Of a stretch of DNA of 64,000 nucleotides, positions 34,604 to 43,586 are shown one piece after another. Below the pieces are notes generated by a model, which saw only the letters and a list, made by a program, of their open reading frames with translations, was not told the origin of the DNA and did not search any database. Each line of letters starts with the position of its first letter. Positions within the stretch are counted from its first letter, which is position 1. This DNA comes from Ravibacter sp037191015 (lineage in GTDB: Bacteria > Bacteroidota > Bacteroidia > Cytophagales > Spirosomataceae). The translations under genes and the position numbers were made by a program. The stretch is from positions 310,001-374,000 of the forward strand of contig JBBCKD010000001.1 in assembly GCA_037191015.1 (NCBI GenBank). Reading direction: 5' to 3'.

Positions 34604-36115
34604 TTGAAGCATATGAACAGGTATATAAAGGTTTTTCTGAGCACAGCCACCGTATTTGTACTTTCATCCTGCGAAGATTTTCTGACCAAAAATCCGCCGG
34701 ACAAGATATCCATCCAGACATTCTGGAAAAGCGAAGCCGACGCCCAGATGGCGCTGGCCGGGATTTACAGCCGTCTTCTGAACAATACGTTTGACGCCAA
34801 TCAGCTCGACTGGGACGCGATAAGCGACGACTTCTATCTTTTCGGGACCTACGGCCGGATCGATAACATCGCCAAAGGAATAGTGGAGCCGACCACGGGG
34901 GGCGTTGTGGAAGCAATTTACCGGGATGCCTATCGTGGTATTTCCTCATGCAACGTTTTCCTCGATAATGTCGACCGTACACCTGTGAGTGAAGAAAGAA
35001 AGAATGCTTTTAAAGCGGAAGCATTGTTCCTGCGATCATTGTTTTACTTTACATTGACCGAGTTTTACGGTGACGTGCCGTTTTACCTGACAGCTGCGAC
35101 CCTCGAGAATGCGTATGTAACCCAAACGTCTAAAGATGAAATTATCAGCCAGTTGGTAAAAGACCTTGACGTCGCGATCAACTATCTTCCCGATGCCGCT
35201 TACAGAGGCCATGCCGTCAGAGGATCGGCCCAGGCGCTTAAAGCAAAGATATTGCTTCACCAGGAAAAATGGGCCGAAGCCGCCGAGTCGGCGCTTAAGG
35301 TAATGCAGTCCGGCAAATTCGGCCTTTCCGGTAGTTACCCGGACCTGTTTCTTTCTGCTAAACAGGAAAACAATCCTGAAATCATCTTTTCAGCCCGGTA
35401 CCTGAACCCCGACCGGTACGCGACCGAAGGTGCCGATATGAAGTACGGGGCGTCGCTGGCATTGAACGCACGCCAGGATTTCGTAGATGAATTTGAATGT
35501 ACCGACGGTAAACCTATTTCCGAATCGCCTCTCTATAGGTCGGACAGTATTTTTAAAAACCGTGATCCGCGCCTTTCCTTCACGATCAGGCATGTCTCCG
35601 AACCTATCATCAACCCTGATAACGGGATGAGACATGTGAACAGTGTAAGTGGGCTGCATACTCCTTACGCTGTCAGAAAATACGTGGATCCTACCCATTT
35701 GCCATTGTCGTATGCAACCCGGAGCGATCAGGATTTTGTGCTGCTGCGCTACGCCGAAGTATTGCTGATGTATGCAGAAGCCCGCAATGAAGCGAACGGC
35801 CCCGACCAGAGCGTTTACGATGCGGTGAACCAGGTCAGGAGCAGGCCCGGTGTGAAAATGCCGCCGCTCCCTGCGGGACTGGATAAGGATGCGATGCGGC
35901 TGAGGATCAGGCATGAACGTCGTGTGGAGCTGGGTGCGGAGGGCCGCAGATATTTAGACCTGAAACGTTGGAAGACAGCAGAGATCGTTATACCTTCAAT
36001 TGTAGATCCCGGAGGTGTACGCAGGAATTTCGACCCGGCTAAGCACTACGTATTCCCTTTCCCTCAAAGTGAAGTAGATGTCAATAAGTTACTTAAACAA
36101 AATCCGAATTATTAA
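34604..36115 (+). CDS. SusD/RagB outer-membrane lipoprotein (PUL-C)
   Basis: 503 residues. The lipoprotein signal ends VLSSC (Cys23). SusD landmarks are EALFLRSLFYFTLTEFYGDVPFYL, FVLLRYAEVLLMYAEARNEANG, VNQVRSRPGVKMP and IRHERRVELGAEGRRYLDLKRW. It binds the PUL-C glycan at the surface. ATG 34613 is an alternative start. Its 3' end overlaps the tannase-family gene by 38 nt if the latter starts at 36078. Confidence 0.95.
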   Translation: MKHMNRYIKVFLSTATVFVLSSCEDFLTKNPPDKISIQTFWKSEADAQMALAGIYSRLLNNTFDANQLDWDAISDDFYLFGTYGRIDNIAKGIVEPTTGGVVEAIYRDAYRGISSCNVFLDNVDRTPVSEERKNAFKAEALFLRSLFYFTLTEFYGDVPFYLTAATLENAYVTQTSKDEIISQLVKDLDVAINYLPDAAYRGHAVRGSAQALKAKILLHQEKWAEAAESALKVMQSGKFGLSGSYPDLFLSAKQENNPEIIFSARYLNPDRYATEGADMKYGASLALNARQDFVDEFECTDGKPISESPLYRSDSIFKNRDPRLSFTIRHVSEPIINPDNGMRHVNSVSGLHTPYAVRKYVDPTHLPLSYATRSDQDFVLLRYAEVLLMYAEARNEANGPDQSVYDAVNQVRSRPGVKMPPLPAGLDKDAMRLRIRHERRVELGAEGRRYLDLKRWKTAEIVIPSIVDPGGVRRNFDPAKHYVFPFPQSEVDVNKLLKQNPNY

Positions 36116-37607
36116 TCCGCCAAAACGGCTTTCGTTACCGGTCCTGTGCGTATTGTGGATGGCCGTTGCCGCTCCTGCTGCCCGGGCGGGCGACGTGCTT
36201 GAAAAGCCCTGCAGGAGCTGTGAAAGCCTGAAAGAATTGCTGCTTCCCGACGTCCGTATCGACTCGGTATCTGTATTGACCCGGCCGGACATCTGCGTGC
36301 TGACAGGGGTGATAGGCAGAGAGATTACTTTTGAGCTGTTGCTTCCTGCCCAATGGAACGGGCGCTTCGTGATGGGCGGCGGCGGCGGTTTTGTGGGGTA
36401 TGTGATGAACCGCGCAAGGAACATGGCATTTGACGGCTTCGCCACGGTCGGCACCGATACGGGGCATAAAGGGACTGATGCCGGTTGGGGTCTCAATGAC
36501 ATGGAGCGGCAGCTGAATTTCGGCCACGCGGCAGTGCACCGTACGGCGGAAGTAGCCAAGGCGGTTATACGCCATTACTATGCCGCGCCTCCCCGGTACT
36601 CCTATTTCATAGGTCTCTCCAGGGGAGGCGGGCAGGCTATGATGGAGGCCCAGCGGTATCCTGAGGATTTCGACGGCATAGTGGCAGGAGCCCCGGCCTT
36701 TAACTGGGTGGGGATGGCTACGAAATTCAATCTGAATACACGGGTTTTATACAGTTCTCCCGAAAACAGGCTGCCTGTCATCACCCGCGATCACCTGCGG
36801 GTTTTACAGCAGCGCATACTGGAGCATTGTGACACGTATGACGGGGTCCGGGATTCTATATTAAGCGATCCGCTCCGGTGCGACTTTAGACTGGAAGACC
36901 TTCCGCGGTGCAAAAGCGATATTCCGGGGAAAGATTGTTTTACCGGGAAGCAAATCGATGCGCTGAAAAGTATCTATGCCGCTGTCCGGGATGGAGATAA
37001 AATAATACACAGCGGGTTTCCCTTTGGCGGAGAAGACGAAAAAACCGGCTGGTTCCCGTCTGTCACAGGGCCGATAGAGGGCAGCAGGCCATACCCGACC
37101 TGGCAGGCATTCTACGGGATGGAAACGTTCAAATACCTGGTTTTTAATGACAGCGAGTGGCGGTATGACCGCTATGACTGGCAGCGGGTTTACCGGGATA
37201 CGCGCTTTGCTGCAGCGTACCTCAATGCTACCGGGAGAGATTATTCCGCCTTTAAGGCCCGCGGCGGGAAAATGATCCTGTACCAGGGATGGGCCGACCC
37301 GCTGATATCGGCGCTTGACCTGGTCCGTCACTACGAAGAAGCGGTTTCTGCGGATACGCGTCTCGAAGACCATATCCGTTTGTTTATGCTGCCGGGCGTT
37401 ACCCATACCGGGGGCAACGGGCCGGGTAAGGCCGACTGGTTCAGGCTGATATCCGATTGGGTAGAAAAAGACATAGCGCCGGAAAGGGTGATCGTGTCGA
37501 AGACAGAAAACGGTAAGGTTGTAATGACAAGACCGGTATTTCCTTACCCGAGGGTCCCGGTATATGACGGTACGGGCGATCCCGATCGCGAAAGCAGCTT
37601 CAAATAG
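36078..37607 (+). CDS. Tannase/feruloyl esterase family hydrolase
   Basis: 509 residues with a signal peptide (LSLPVLCVLWMAVAAPAARA, about 18-37). The alpha/beta-hydrolase core has GLSRGGGQ with nucleophile Ser181, a probable acid in LYQGWADPLISALD and a probable His in GVTHTGGNGPG. The family cuts gallate, ferulate or similar aromatic esters from sugars. Fungal and many bacterial members pair Cys residues next to the Ser and His (CS-D-HC); here the residue before Ser is Leu and the one after His is Thr, so that disulfide is absent. It overlaps susD by 38 nt, which couples the two genes. Confidence 0.82.
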   Translation: MSISYLNKIRIINPPKRLSLPVLCVLWMAVAAPAARAGDVLEKPCRSCESLKELLLPDVRIDSVSVLTRPDICVLTGVIGREITFELLLPAQWNGRFVMGGGGGFVGYVMNRARNMAFDGFATVGTDTGHKGTDAGWGLNDMERQLNFGHAAVHRTAEVAKAVIRHYYAAPPRYSYFIGLSRGGGQAMMEAQRYPEDFDGIVAGAPAFNWVGMATKFNLNTRVLYSSPENRLPVITRDHLRVLQQRILEHCDTYDGVRDSILSDPLRCDFRLEDLPRCKSDIPGKDCFTGKQIDALKSIYAAVRDGDKIIHSGFPFGGEDEKTGWFPSVTGPIEGSRPYPTWQAFYGMETFKYLVFNDSEWRYDRYDWQRVYRDTRFAAAYLNATGRDYSAFKARGGKMILYQGWADPLISALDLVRHYEEAVSADTRLEDHIRLFMLPGVTHTGGNGPGKADWFRLISDWVEKDIAPERVIVSKTENGKVVMTRPVFPYPRVPVYDGTGDPDRESSFK

Positions 37608-37618
37608 ACAGCTCAATT

Positions 37619-39007
37619 ATGTCGTATATGAATTTCATTTTAAGGTTTGTCATCCTGTTGTTCGCGGCGCTGCCGGGGTTTTCGCAGTCAAAGCCGAATA
37701 TTATCCTGATCATGGCCGACGACCTGGGCTGGGGTGATGTAGGATTCAACGGCAACCCGTTTATACAAACTCCTCATCTCGACCGGATGGCCGCCGGCGG
37801 CATCCAGTTTACCCGGGCCTACGCGGGCGCGCCGGTTTGCTCGCCTACACGGGCCAGCTGCCTGACCGGAAGAAATGCAGAGCGGCACGGGATTCTTTTT
37901 GCCAATGTCGGACACCTCCCTGCCGGGGAAGTTACCCTACCGGAGATTTTGAAAAAAGAAGGCTATTCAACCGGTTTTTTCGGGAAATGGCATCTTGGTA
38001 CGCTGACTACTACGCAGCGCGACGGGCATAGGGGCGGGAAGGAAAAAGAGCGGGAGCACTTCGCCCCGCCATGGTCGTTCGGATTCGATACCGTTTTGGC
38101 CACCGAAATCGCGGTTCCCACCTGGGATCCCATGAAAGCCCAGTCAGTGCCCTCCAGGTACTGGACAGCGCCGGACCGGGAAGAGACCGGGAACCTGGAG
38201 GGAGATGACTCCAGGGTTATTGTAGACAGAGCCCTGCCTTTTATAGAGAAATCAGTAAAAAATAAGACCCCCTTCTTTTCTGTAATATGGTTTCATGCTC
38301 CTCACAGCCCTGTGGTGGCCGGGCCCGCGTACCGGGCCCGGTACGCGGGCTTCGACGAGGACCGGCAGCATTACTACGGGTGCATTACTGCTATGGATGA
38401 ACAGATCGGGCGTTTGAGAAGCTTTTTAAGACAATTGAAAATTGAAGAGAATACGATCATCTTCTTTACCTCCGATAACGGCCCCGCCGGGGAAGGAGGC
38501 GGAATAGCGCAGCATCCGGGGAAGAGGCAGCAGGGCGTTCCCGGGCTTTTCAGGGGGAGAAAAGGTAGTCTTTATGAAGGGGGGATACGCGTGCCGGGAC
38601 TCCTGGAATGGCCGGCCAGGTTTGGCAGCCACCGGAAAGTATCCGTACCCGTTTCTACCTCCGACTACCTGCCTACGATCCTGGCCATCCTCGGGAAAGA
38701 TCCGGCGGCCCATCCGCTTCCCCTGGATGGCGTCGATATCATCGGCCTGCTGGAAAGCAGCGACGATCGGCGCAATCACCCGATAGCATTCAAGTCCTAC
38801 AAGCAGAGGGCTTATACCGACGACCGCTTTAAGCTCTACTCTCCGGATGATGGCGCCAGCTACGAATTATATGATCTGCTGAACGATCCATATGAATCGA
38901 CAGACGTATCGGCGGCGAACCGGGAGCGTGTATCTGCCATGGCTGAGGCTTATGAACAGTGGCTGGCTTCGTGCCTTCGCAGCGCAAAAGGAGAAGACTA
39001 TCAATAA
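37619..39007 (+). CDS. Secreted sulfatase (arylsulfatase-type, PUL-C)
   Basis: 462 residues with a signal peptide ending near GFSQ (about 22). The N-terminal metal site is IILIMADDLGWGDVG. The formylglycine motif is Cys74-Ser-Pro-Thr-Arg (VCSPTRASCLTGR), so it needs maturation by FGE or anSME, neither of which is in this window. Later conserved segments are GKWHLG, FFSVIWFHAPHSP, FTSDNGPAGEGGG and LYDLLNDPYE. It would strip sulfate from the PUL-C glycan before or after import. A 28-bp perfect palindrome lies inside the gene at 38323-38350. Confidence 0.92.
   Translation: MSYMNFILRFVILLFAALPGFSQSKPNIILIMADDLGWGDVGFNGNPFIQTPHLDRMAAGGIQFTRAYAGAPVCSPTRASCLTGRNAERHGILFANVGHLPAGEVTLPEILKKEGYSTGFFGKWHLGTLTTTQRDGHRGGKEKEREHFAPPWSFGFDTVLATEIAVPTWDPMKAQSVPSRYWTAPDREETGNLEGDDSRVIVDRALPFIEKSVKNKTPFFSVIWFHAPHSPVVAGPAYRARYAGFDEDRQHYYGCITAMDEQIGRLRSFLRQLKIEENTIIFFTSDNGPAGEGGGIAQHPGKRQQGVPGLFRGRKGSLYEGGIRVPGLLEWPARFGSHRKVSVPVSTSDYLPTILAILGKDPAAHPLPLDGVDIIGLLESSDDRRNHPIAFKSYKQRAYTDDRFKLYSPDDGASYELYDLLNDPYESTDVSAANRERVSAMAEAYEQWLASCLRSAKGEDYQ
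38323..38350. repeat. 28-bp perfect palindrome inside the sulfatase gene
   Basis: The left arm GCCCGCGTACCGGG (38323-38336) is followed directly by its reverse complement (38337-38350), with no spacer. It encodes part of AGPAYRARYAGF, a variable loop of the sulfatase. A perfect GC-rich palindrome of this size in coding sequence is uncommon. Confidence 0.85.
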
Positions 39008-39058
39008 CGTCGGTAGAGAACAAAAACCGATATCACCTGCAAACCACGAAGTGGTGAC

Positions 39059-40906
39059 ATGATTATAACATTAATACGGGTACCGCGGCGGCGGCGCAGT
39101 ATGATTTCAGCACTGTTTTTTCTGAGCCTTGCGTCAGTGCGGGCCCAGCCGCCGGACACCGGGCACCGCCTTCCCTATACGGCGGTTTCGCTGGAAGATC
39201 TGTCCGCTTTTAAAACTAGCGGTGCAAACTGGCAGGTAGCCGGCAACGTGAGAGCAGACCGTAATGCGGAAGGAGATCTGTCCGCATGGCCGGGAACGGG
39301 CATCCTGGCCAACGTCATGGATGCCCGTTCCCGGGCCCACCTTTTTTCCCGCTTTGAGCACGGGGATATAGAGCTCGAGCTGGAAGTTCTCATGGCCAAA
39401 GGCGCTAATTCCGGGATATACCTGCAAGGGCGCTATGAAGTCCAGCTTCTCGACAGTTGGGGAAAAGACAAAGTAAGCTACGGCGATATGGGCGGCATTT
39501 ACCAGCGTACCAACCCTGTTACACAGCAGGGATATGAGGGCTACGCGCCGCTTGTCAATGCCTGCAGGGCGCCGGGACTCTGGCAGAAAATTTACATACA
39601 CTTCAGGGCGCCTGAATTTGACAGCGACGGAAGGAAAACCGCCGATGCCAGGTTTGTCACGGTGTCTGTAAACGGTGTGACGGTTCAGAAAGATGTCGCC
39701 GTCAGCGGGCCTACGCGCTCGGGCGCCTATACCGATGAGAGGCCGTACGGGCCGCTGATGATCCAGGGGAACCACGGTAAAATAGCGCTCCGGAATATAA
39801 GGTATAAGCTTTACAACCGGGAAAAAGTCTCGCTTCATCAATTGGTGTGCACGGAATATCCCACCCCGGGAGATTCGCTCAGGAACTTCACCCGGCAAAA
39901 CGCAGGGACCACCGGGCAGGCAGACAGCCTTTCGTGGCGAAGGGAGGGAGCCGGGGATACGTTTCTCCTGCTTTTCAGGGGAGAAATGCAATTCCCGGAG
40001 AAAGGCGACTACCTGTTCAGCATGCAGGCCGGGGGCGGCGGTATGCTGGTGATGGGCGGAGATACGACCATTGTTCACGACGGAGCCAACCCGTTCGACC
40101 GGGTAGCTGCCGGTCACTACCGGGTAAAACAGGACCGGGTACCGTTTGAGTTGATGTACAACAAGCCGCTTCAATGGCGCGAAGGACTGGCCTTGTACGT
40201 GGAGGGACCGGGTATGGAAGCACATCCCCTCCATTCGCAGGGATCCGTTTTTACAGAGCCCCATGTAGAGCCGGTCCTGATCCGTACCGGAGAAGACAAA
40301 GCACAGGTACAGCGAAGTTTTGTGAATACCGGGGGAGAAAAGAAGACGCATTGTATTTCGGTCGGAACCCTCCAGGGAACGCATTTCACGGTAGATCTGC
40401 AGACAGGGAGCCTGCTGCAGGTATGGGACGGCGGCTTCCTGGATGCTACCCCGATGTGGCACAGACGGGGGAACCTGCAGGTGGCGGTGCCGCTCGGACC
40501 GGTCATTCCTATGAAAGCGGGTCATGACTTCAGCAAAGCCGGCGGCGGGCCGGTACAACTGCAGTTGAAAGAGTATGTGCTGGATAAGGAAGGCATACCT
40601 GAATTTTTTTATACCGCAGAGGGCCTGGAAGTGTCGGATAAGCTCGTTCCCGGCCGCGGGGGCAGGAGCCTCGCCAGGAAGCTGAGAGTCAGGGCCAGGC
40701 AACCCTATACATTCAGAGTCGCTTCCGGTACTGTGGTAGAGCAGTTGCCCGGGGGCGATTACCTGGTCAATGACAAGGAATATTACCTTACGCTAAGGAG
40801 CAAAGGGCTTACGCCGGAGTTGCGCACCAACGCGGGAGGACAGGAAATACTGCTCAGGTCGGGCAGAAACGGGGTTTCAGAAATAGAGTACATCATATCG
40901 TGGTAA
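39059..40906 (+). CDS. DUF1080 (3-keto-glycoside hydrolase-like) protein with PA14-like domain
   Basis: 615 residues. A signal peptide follows Met15 (ATG 39101 is a good alternative start). The DUF1080 jelly-roll spans about 45-258: FSRFEHGDIELELEVLMAKGANSGIYLQGRYEVQLLDSWG and GPLMIQGNHGKIALRNIRYKLY are hallmarks. A PA14-like carbohydrate-binding region follows (about 275-395: GEMQFPEKGDYLFSMQAGGGGMLVMGG) and an uncharacterised C-terminal domain. DUF1080 enzymes cleave glycosides already oxidised at C3. The stop overlaps the start of the quinoprotein gene, suggesting the two act in sequence on the same sugar. Confidence 0.85.
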   Translation: MIITLIRVPRRRRSMISALFFLSLASVRAQPPDTGHRLPYTAVSLEDLSAFKTSGANWQVAGNVRADRNAEGDLSAWPGTGILANVMDARSRAHLFSRFEHGDIELELEVLMAKGANSGIYLQGRYEVQLLDSWGKDKVSYGDMGGIYQRTNPVTQQGYEGYAPLVNACRAPGLWQKIYIHFRAPEFDSDGRKTADARFVTVSVNGVTVQKDVAVSGPTRSGAYTDERPYGPLMIQGNHGKIALRNIRYKLYNREKVSLHQLVCTEYPTPGDSLRNFTRQNAGTTGQADSLSWRREGAGDTFLLLFRGEMQFPEKGDYLFSMQAGGGGMLVMGGDTTIVHDGANPFDRVAAGHYRVKQDRVPFELMYNKPLQWREGLALYVEGPGMEAHPLHSQGSVFTEPHVEPVLIRTGEDKAQVQRSFVNTGGEKKTHCISVGTLQGTHFTVDLQTGSLLQVWDGGFLDATPMWHRRGNLQVAVPLGPVIPMKAGHDFSKAGGGPVQLQLKEYVLDKEGIPEFFYTAEGLEVSDKLVPGRGGRSLARKLRVRARQPYTFRVASGTVVEQLPGGDYLVNDKEYYLTLRSKGLTPELRTNAGGQEILLRSGRNGVSEIEYIISW

Positions 40907-42870
40907 TCAATCATCAACAGTTAAGGGTGTTTCCGAAATTCCTGGCCGGTTTGCTGATCCTGGTCGCGACGCTCCCCATACCGGCGCAGAACATGACAGG
41001 TGACGACTATTACCGGATCGAGACCATACCCGTTCCCGCCGGGATATCGCTGGAAGTGGGCGGAATGGCTTTTACTGAAAGCGGGCGGCAACTGGGCATC
41101 GCCACGCGCAGGGGTGAAGTCTGGGTGCTTGAAAATCCGTACCTGGAGGAAGGAGAAGCCCCGGTTTTCAGGAAGTTTGCGTCCGGTCTGCACGAACCGC
41201 TGGGATTGGCTTCGCAGTCGGGAGGGTTCATTCTTGCCCAGAGAGGCGAGCTCACTTCGCTGACCGATACGGATAAAGACCGGGTTGCCGACAGGTTCAG
41301 GACTATCTATGCATGGCCGCTGTCGGGTAACTACCATGAGTATTCCTACGGACCTGTTTTTACGCCCAAAGGGAATATGCTGGCTACGCTTAACCTTTCA
41401 TGGGTAGGCAGGGGCGAAAGCCTTGCCAAATGGCGCGGCTGGCTGGTGGAGATAACGCCGAAGGGAAAAATGACACCGCTTGCAACGGGGCTCCGGTCGC
41501 CGGCCGGCCTGGTAGTAAACAGCAAAGGCGATATTTTCTACAGCGAAAACCAGGGCGACTGGGTAGGCGCCGGGCGTATTACCCACCTGAAGAAAGGTGA
41601 CTTCGCCGGGAACCCGGCGGGATTGAAGTGGACTTCGGAGCCCGGTTCTCCCCTGAAGCTGAAAAAAGAGGAGATCCTCAATACCGGTTTGCCGATGCAC
41701 GAAATAGCGGCCGATATAAAGGAATTCAAGCTCCCTGCAGTCTGGTTTCCGCACGGGATCATGGGCGTTTCCACATCCGATATGCTGTTTGATGATACGA
41801 AAGGGGCGTTCGGGCCTTTCAGCGGGCAGATGTTCGCAGGCGACCAGGGACACAGCAAAGTAATGCGGGTATTCCTCGAAGAAGTAGAGGGTGAGTACCA
41901 GGGCGCCTGCTTCCCCTTTGTCGAAGGCTTTTCGTCGGGGGTGTTCCGGATGAAATGGGGGACTGACCGGTCGATGTTTGTCGGGATGACCAGCCGGGGA
42001 TGGAATTCGGTCGGCCCGGAGCCGTTCGGGCTTCAGCGATTACGCTGGACCGGTAAGACGCCGTTTGAAATCAAGACCATCAAAGCCAGGCCTGACGGGT
42101 TTCTGCTGGAGTTTACGCAACCGGCCGATCCGGCAACGGCCTCCGGCCCTTCAGCTTATTCGGTGATCAGCTTTACCTACCACTACTGGAGCAGGTATGG
42201 CAGCAAAGTGCTGAACCAGCGGGACTGTATGGTACATGAAGTACGGCTGTCGCCCGACCGGATGTCGGCGCAGCTCATTGTGCACGGGCTGCGCAAGGGG
42301 TATATACACGAAGTCAAAGCCCATGGCGTGAAGTCGGCGGAAGGGAAGCCGCTGCGGCATGCTGTAGGATACTACACCCTCAACAACGTGCCGGGAGGAA
42401 AGATCGTCGGAGCCGCCGCTCACGAAGCCCATGTATATGAAGGGGCCGGCGACGAGGCTAGTCACAAGCGTACCAGGCAGTTGCCGGAAGGATGGAGCAA
42501 CCCCGATCAGACGCTGACTATAGGTACCAGGCCTGGGATGCTCTTTGATATAGCAGAGATAAAAGTCAGAGCCGGACAGAAAATAGCGCTGACATTCAAC
42601 AACAACGACGATATGCTGCACAACCTGGTGATCACGATGCCCGGCGATGCAGTGGATAAAGTAGGAGCCATGGCGCTGGAAATGGGGTTAAAAGGCCCTG
42701 AGCTTCACTGGGTACCGTTGAGTGAGCAGGTGTTGTTTCATACCGGTCTGCTGCAGCCCGATACGAGGGAAACTATTTATTTTGTAGCCCCCGGACCCGG
42801 AATATACCCGTTTGTGTGTACCTTCCCGGGCCACTACATGACCATGAGAGGAAACCTGATTGTAGAATAA
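40900..42870 (+). CDS. Quinoprotein sugar dehydrogenase-like beta-propeller fused to azurin-like cupredoxin
   Basis: 656 residues with a signal peptide (about 14-30, ending PIPAQ). The start is GTG 40900 inside the previous gene's last codons (GTGGTAA). The N-terminal part (about 40-400) is a sorbosone/glucose dehydrogenase-like propeller (GLHEPLGLA, GLRSPAGLVVNSKGDIFYSENQGDW, MFAGDQGHSKVMRV). The C-terminal domain (about 540-656) is a type-1 copper fold with His574 and Cys640-x4-His645-x3-Met649, exactly the azurin ligand spacing. It likely oxidises a sugar in the periplasm or at the surface and passes electrons to its own copper. PQQ binding is inferred from the fold. Confidence 0.78.
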   Translation: MVINHQQLRVFPKFLAGLLILVATLPIPAQNMTGDDYYRIETIPVPAGISLEVGGMAFTESGRQLGIATRRGEVWVLENPYLEEGEAPVFRKFASGLHEPLGLASQSGGFILAQRGELTSLTDTDKDRVADRFRTIYAWPLSGNYHEYSYGPVFTPKGNMLATLNLSWVGRGESLAKWRGWLVEITPKGKMTPLATGLRSPAGLVVNSKGDIFYSENQGDWVGAGRITHLKKGDFAGNPAGLKWTSEPGSPLKLKKEEILNTGLPMHEIAADIKEFKLPAVWFPHGIMGVSTSDMLFDDTKGAFGPFSGQMFAGDQGHSKVMRVFLEEVEGEYQGACFPFVEGFSSGVFRMKWGTDRSMFVGMTSRGWNSVGPEPFGLQRLRWTGKTPFEIKTIKARPDGFLLEFTQPADPATASGPSAYSVISFTYHYWSRYGSKVLNQRDCMVHEVRLSPDRMSAQLIVHGLRKGYIHEVKAHGVKSAEGKPLRHAVGYYTLNNVPGGKIVGAAAHEAHVYEGAGDEASHKRTRQLPEGWSNPDQTLTIGTRPGMLFDIAEIKVRAGQKIALTFNNNDDMLHNLVITMPGDAVDKVGAMALEMGLKGPELHWVPLSEQVLFHTGLLQPDTRETIYFVAPGPGIYPFVCTFPGHYMTMRGNLIVE

Positions 42871-42882
42871 ACAACCGACCTT

Positions 42883-43572
42883 ATGATGAGATCTGACAGA
42901 AGAAAATTCCTGAAAATAACTGGTGGGCTGCTGGCGGCCCTGCCTTCAGGCGCTTTCCCGCTGCATTTGTTAAAACCCCTGCCTAAAGTGCTTATTCTTG
43001 GCGATTCCATCTCGATCGGGTATACGCCGCACGTCAAAGAGCTGTTGGAAGAAGTGGCAGAAGTATCGAGACCCGGAGAAAACTGCCAGGGAACTACAAA
43101 TGGCGTGAAAAAAATAGATACGTGGCTGGGTACTTCCCGGTGGGATGTGATACACTTTAATTTCGGCCTTCACGACCTGAAGCACGAAGACCCGGTTACG
43201 CATCAGAACAGTACCCGCGAAGAAGACCCGAAGCAGGCTGACGTGAAACAGTACGCCCGTAACCTGAAGGCTATCGTGGAGAAGCTGAAAAAGACAGGAG
43301 CGGTTTTGATTTTTGCCACAACTACCCCGTTTCCTGACAAGCCGGACGGTCCGCTGCGCCGGGCTTCCGATGCAAAGGCATATAACCGTGCTGCCCTGAA
43401 GATCATGAAAAGGAACGGCGTGCTGATCAACGACCTCCACGGCTTCGTCCTACCGCAGATGACGGAGCTGCAGATCCCCAAGAATGTACATTTTACCAAA
43501 GAGGGGAGCAAAGTACTGGCAGAGCAGGTAGCCGGTGTTATCAAAAGAGAAATTGTTCATCATCAATCATAA
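42883..43572 (+). CDS. SGNH/GDSL-family hydrolase with Tat-like signal
   Basis: 229 residues. The N-terminus has a twin-arginine-like signal (RRKFLKITGGLLAALPSGAFP). The block-I motif VLILGDSISIGY holds the nucleophile Ser, HFNFGLHDLKHE replaces the usual GxND block, and NVHFTKEGSKVLAEQV holds the catalytic His. Such enzymes are often carbohydrate acetyl or acyl esterases. It sits 12 nt after the quinoprotein gene in the PUL-C operon, consistent with removal of acyl groups from the target glycan. The exact ester is not known. Confidence 0.82.
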   Translation: MMRSDRRKFLKITGGLLAALPSGAFPLHLLKPLPKVLILGDSISIGYTPHVKELLEEVAEVSRPGENCQGTTNGVKKIDTWLGTSRWDVIHFNFGLHDLKHEDPVTHQNSTREEDPKQADVKQYARNLKAIVEKLKKTGAVLIFATTTPFPDKPDGPLRRASDAKAYNRAALKIMKRNGVLINDLHGFVLPQMTELQIPKNVHFTKEGSKVLAEQVAGVIKREIVHHQS

Positions 43573-43586
43573 AAGATGAAATAGCC

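Noticed and set aside
39134..40702. Long 522-codon open frame on the minus strand
   Set aside because: It lies wholly opposite the DUF1080 gene, has no recognisable domain, and its composition is that of a reverse-complement shadow of a GC-rich gene.
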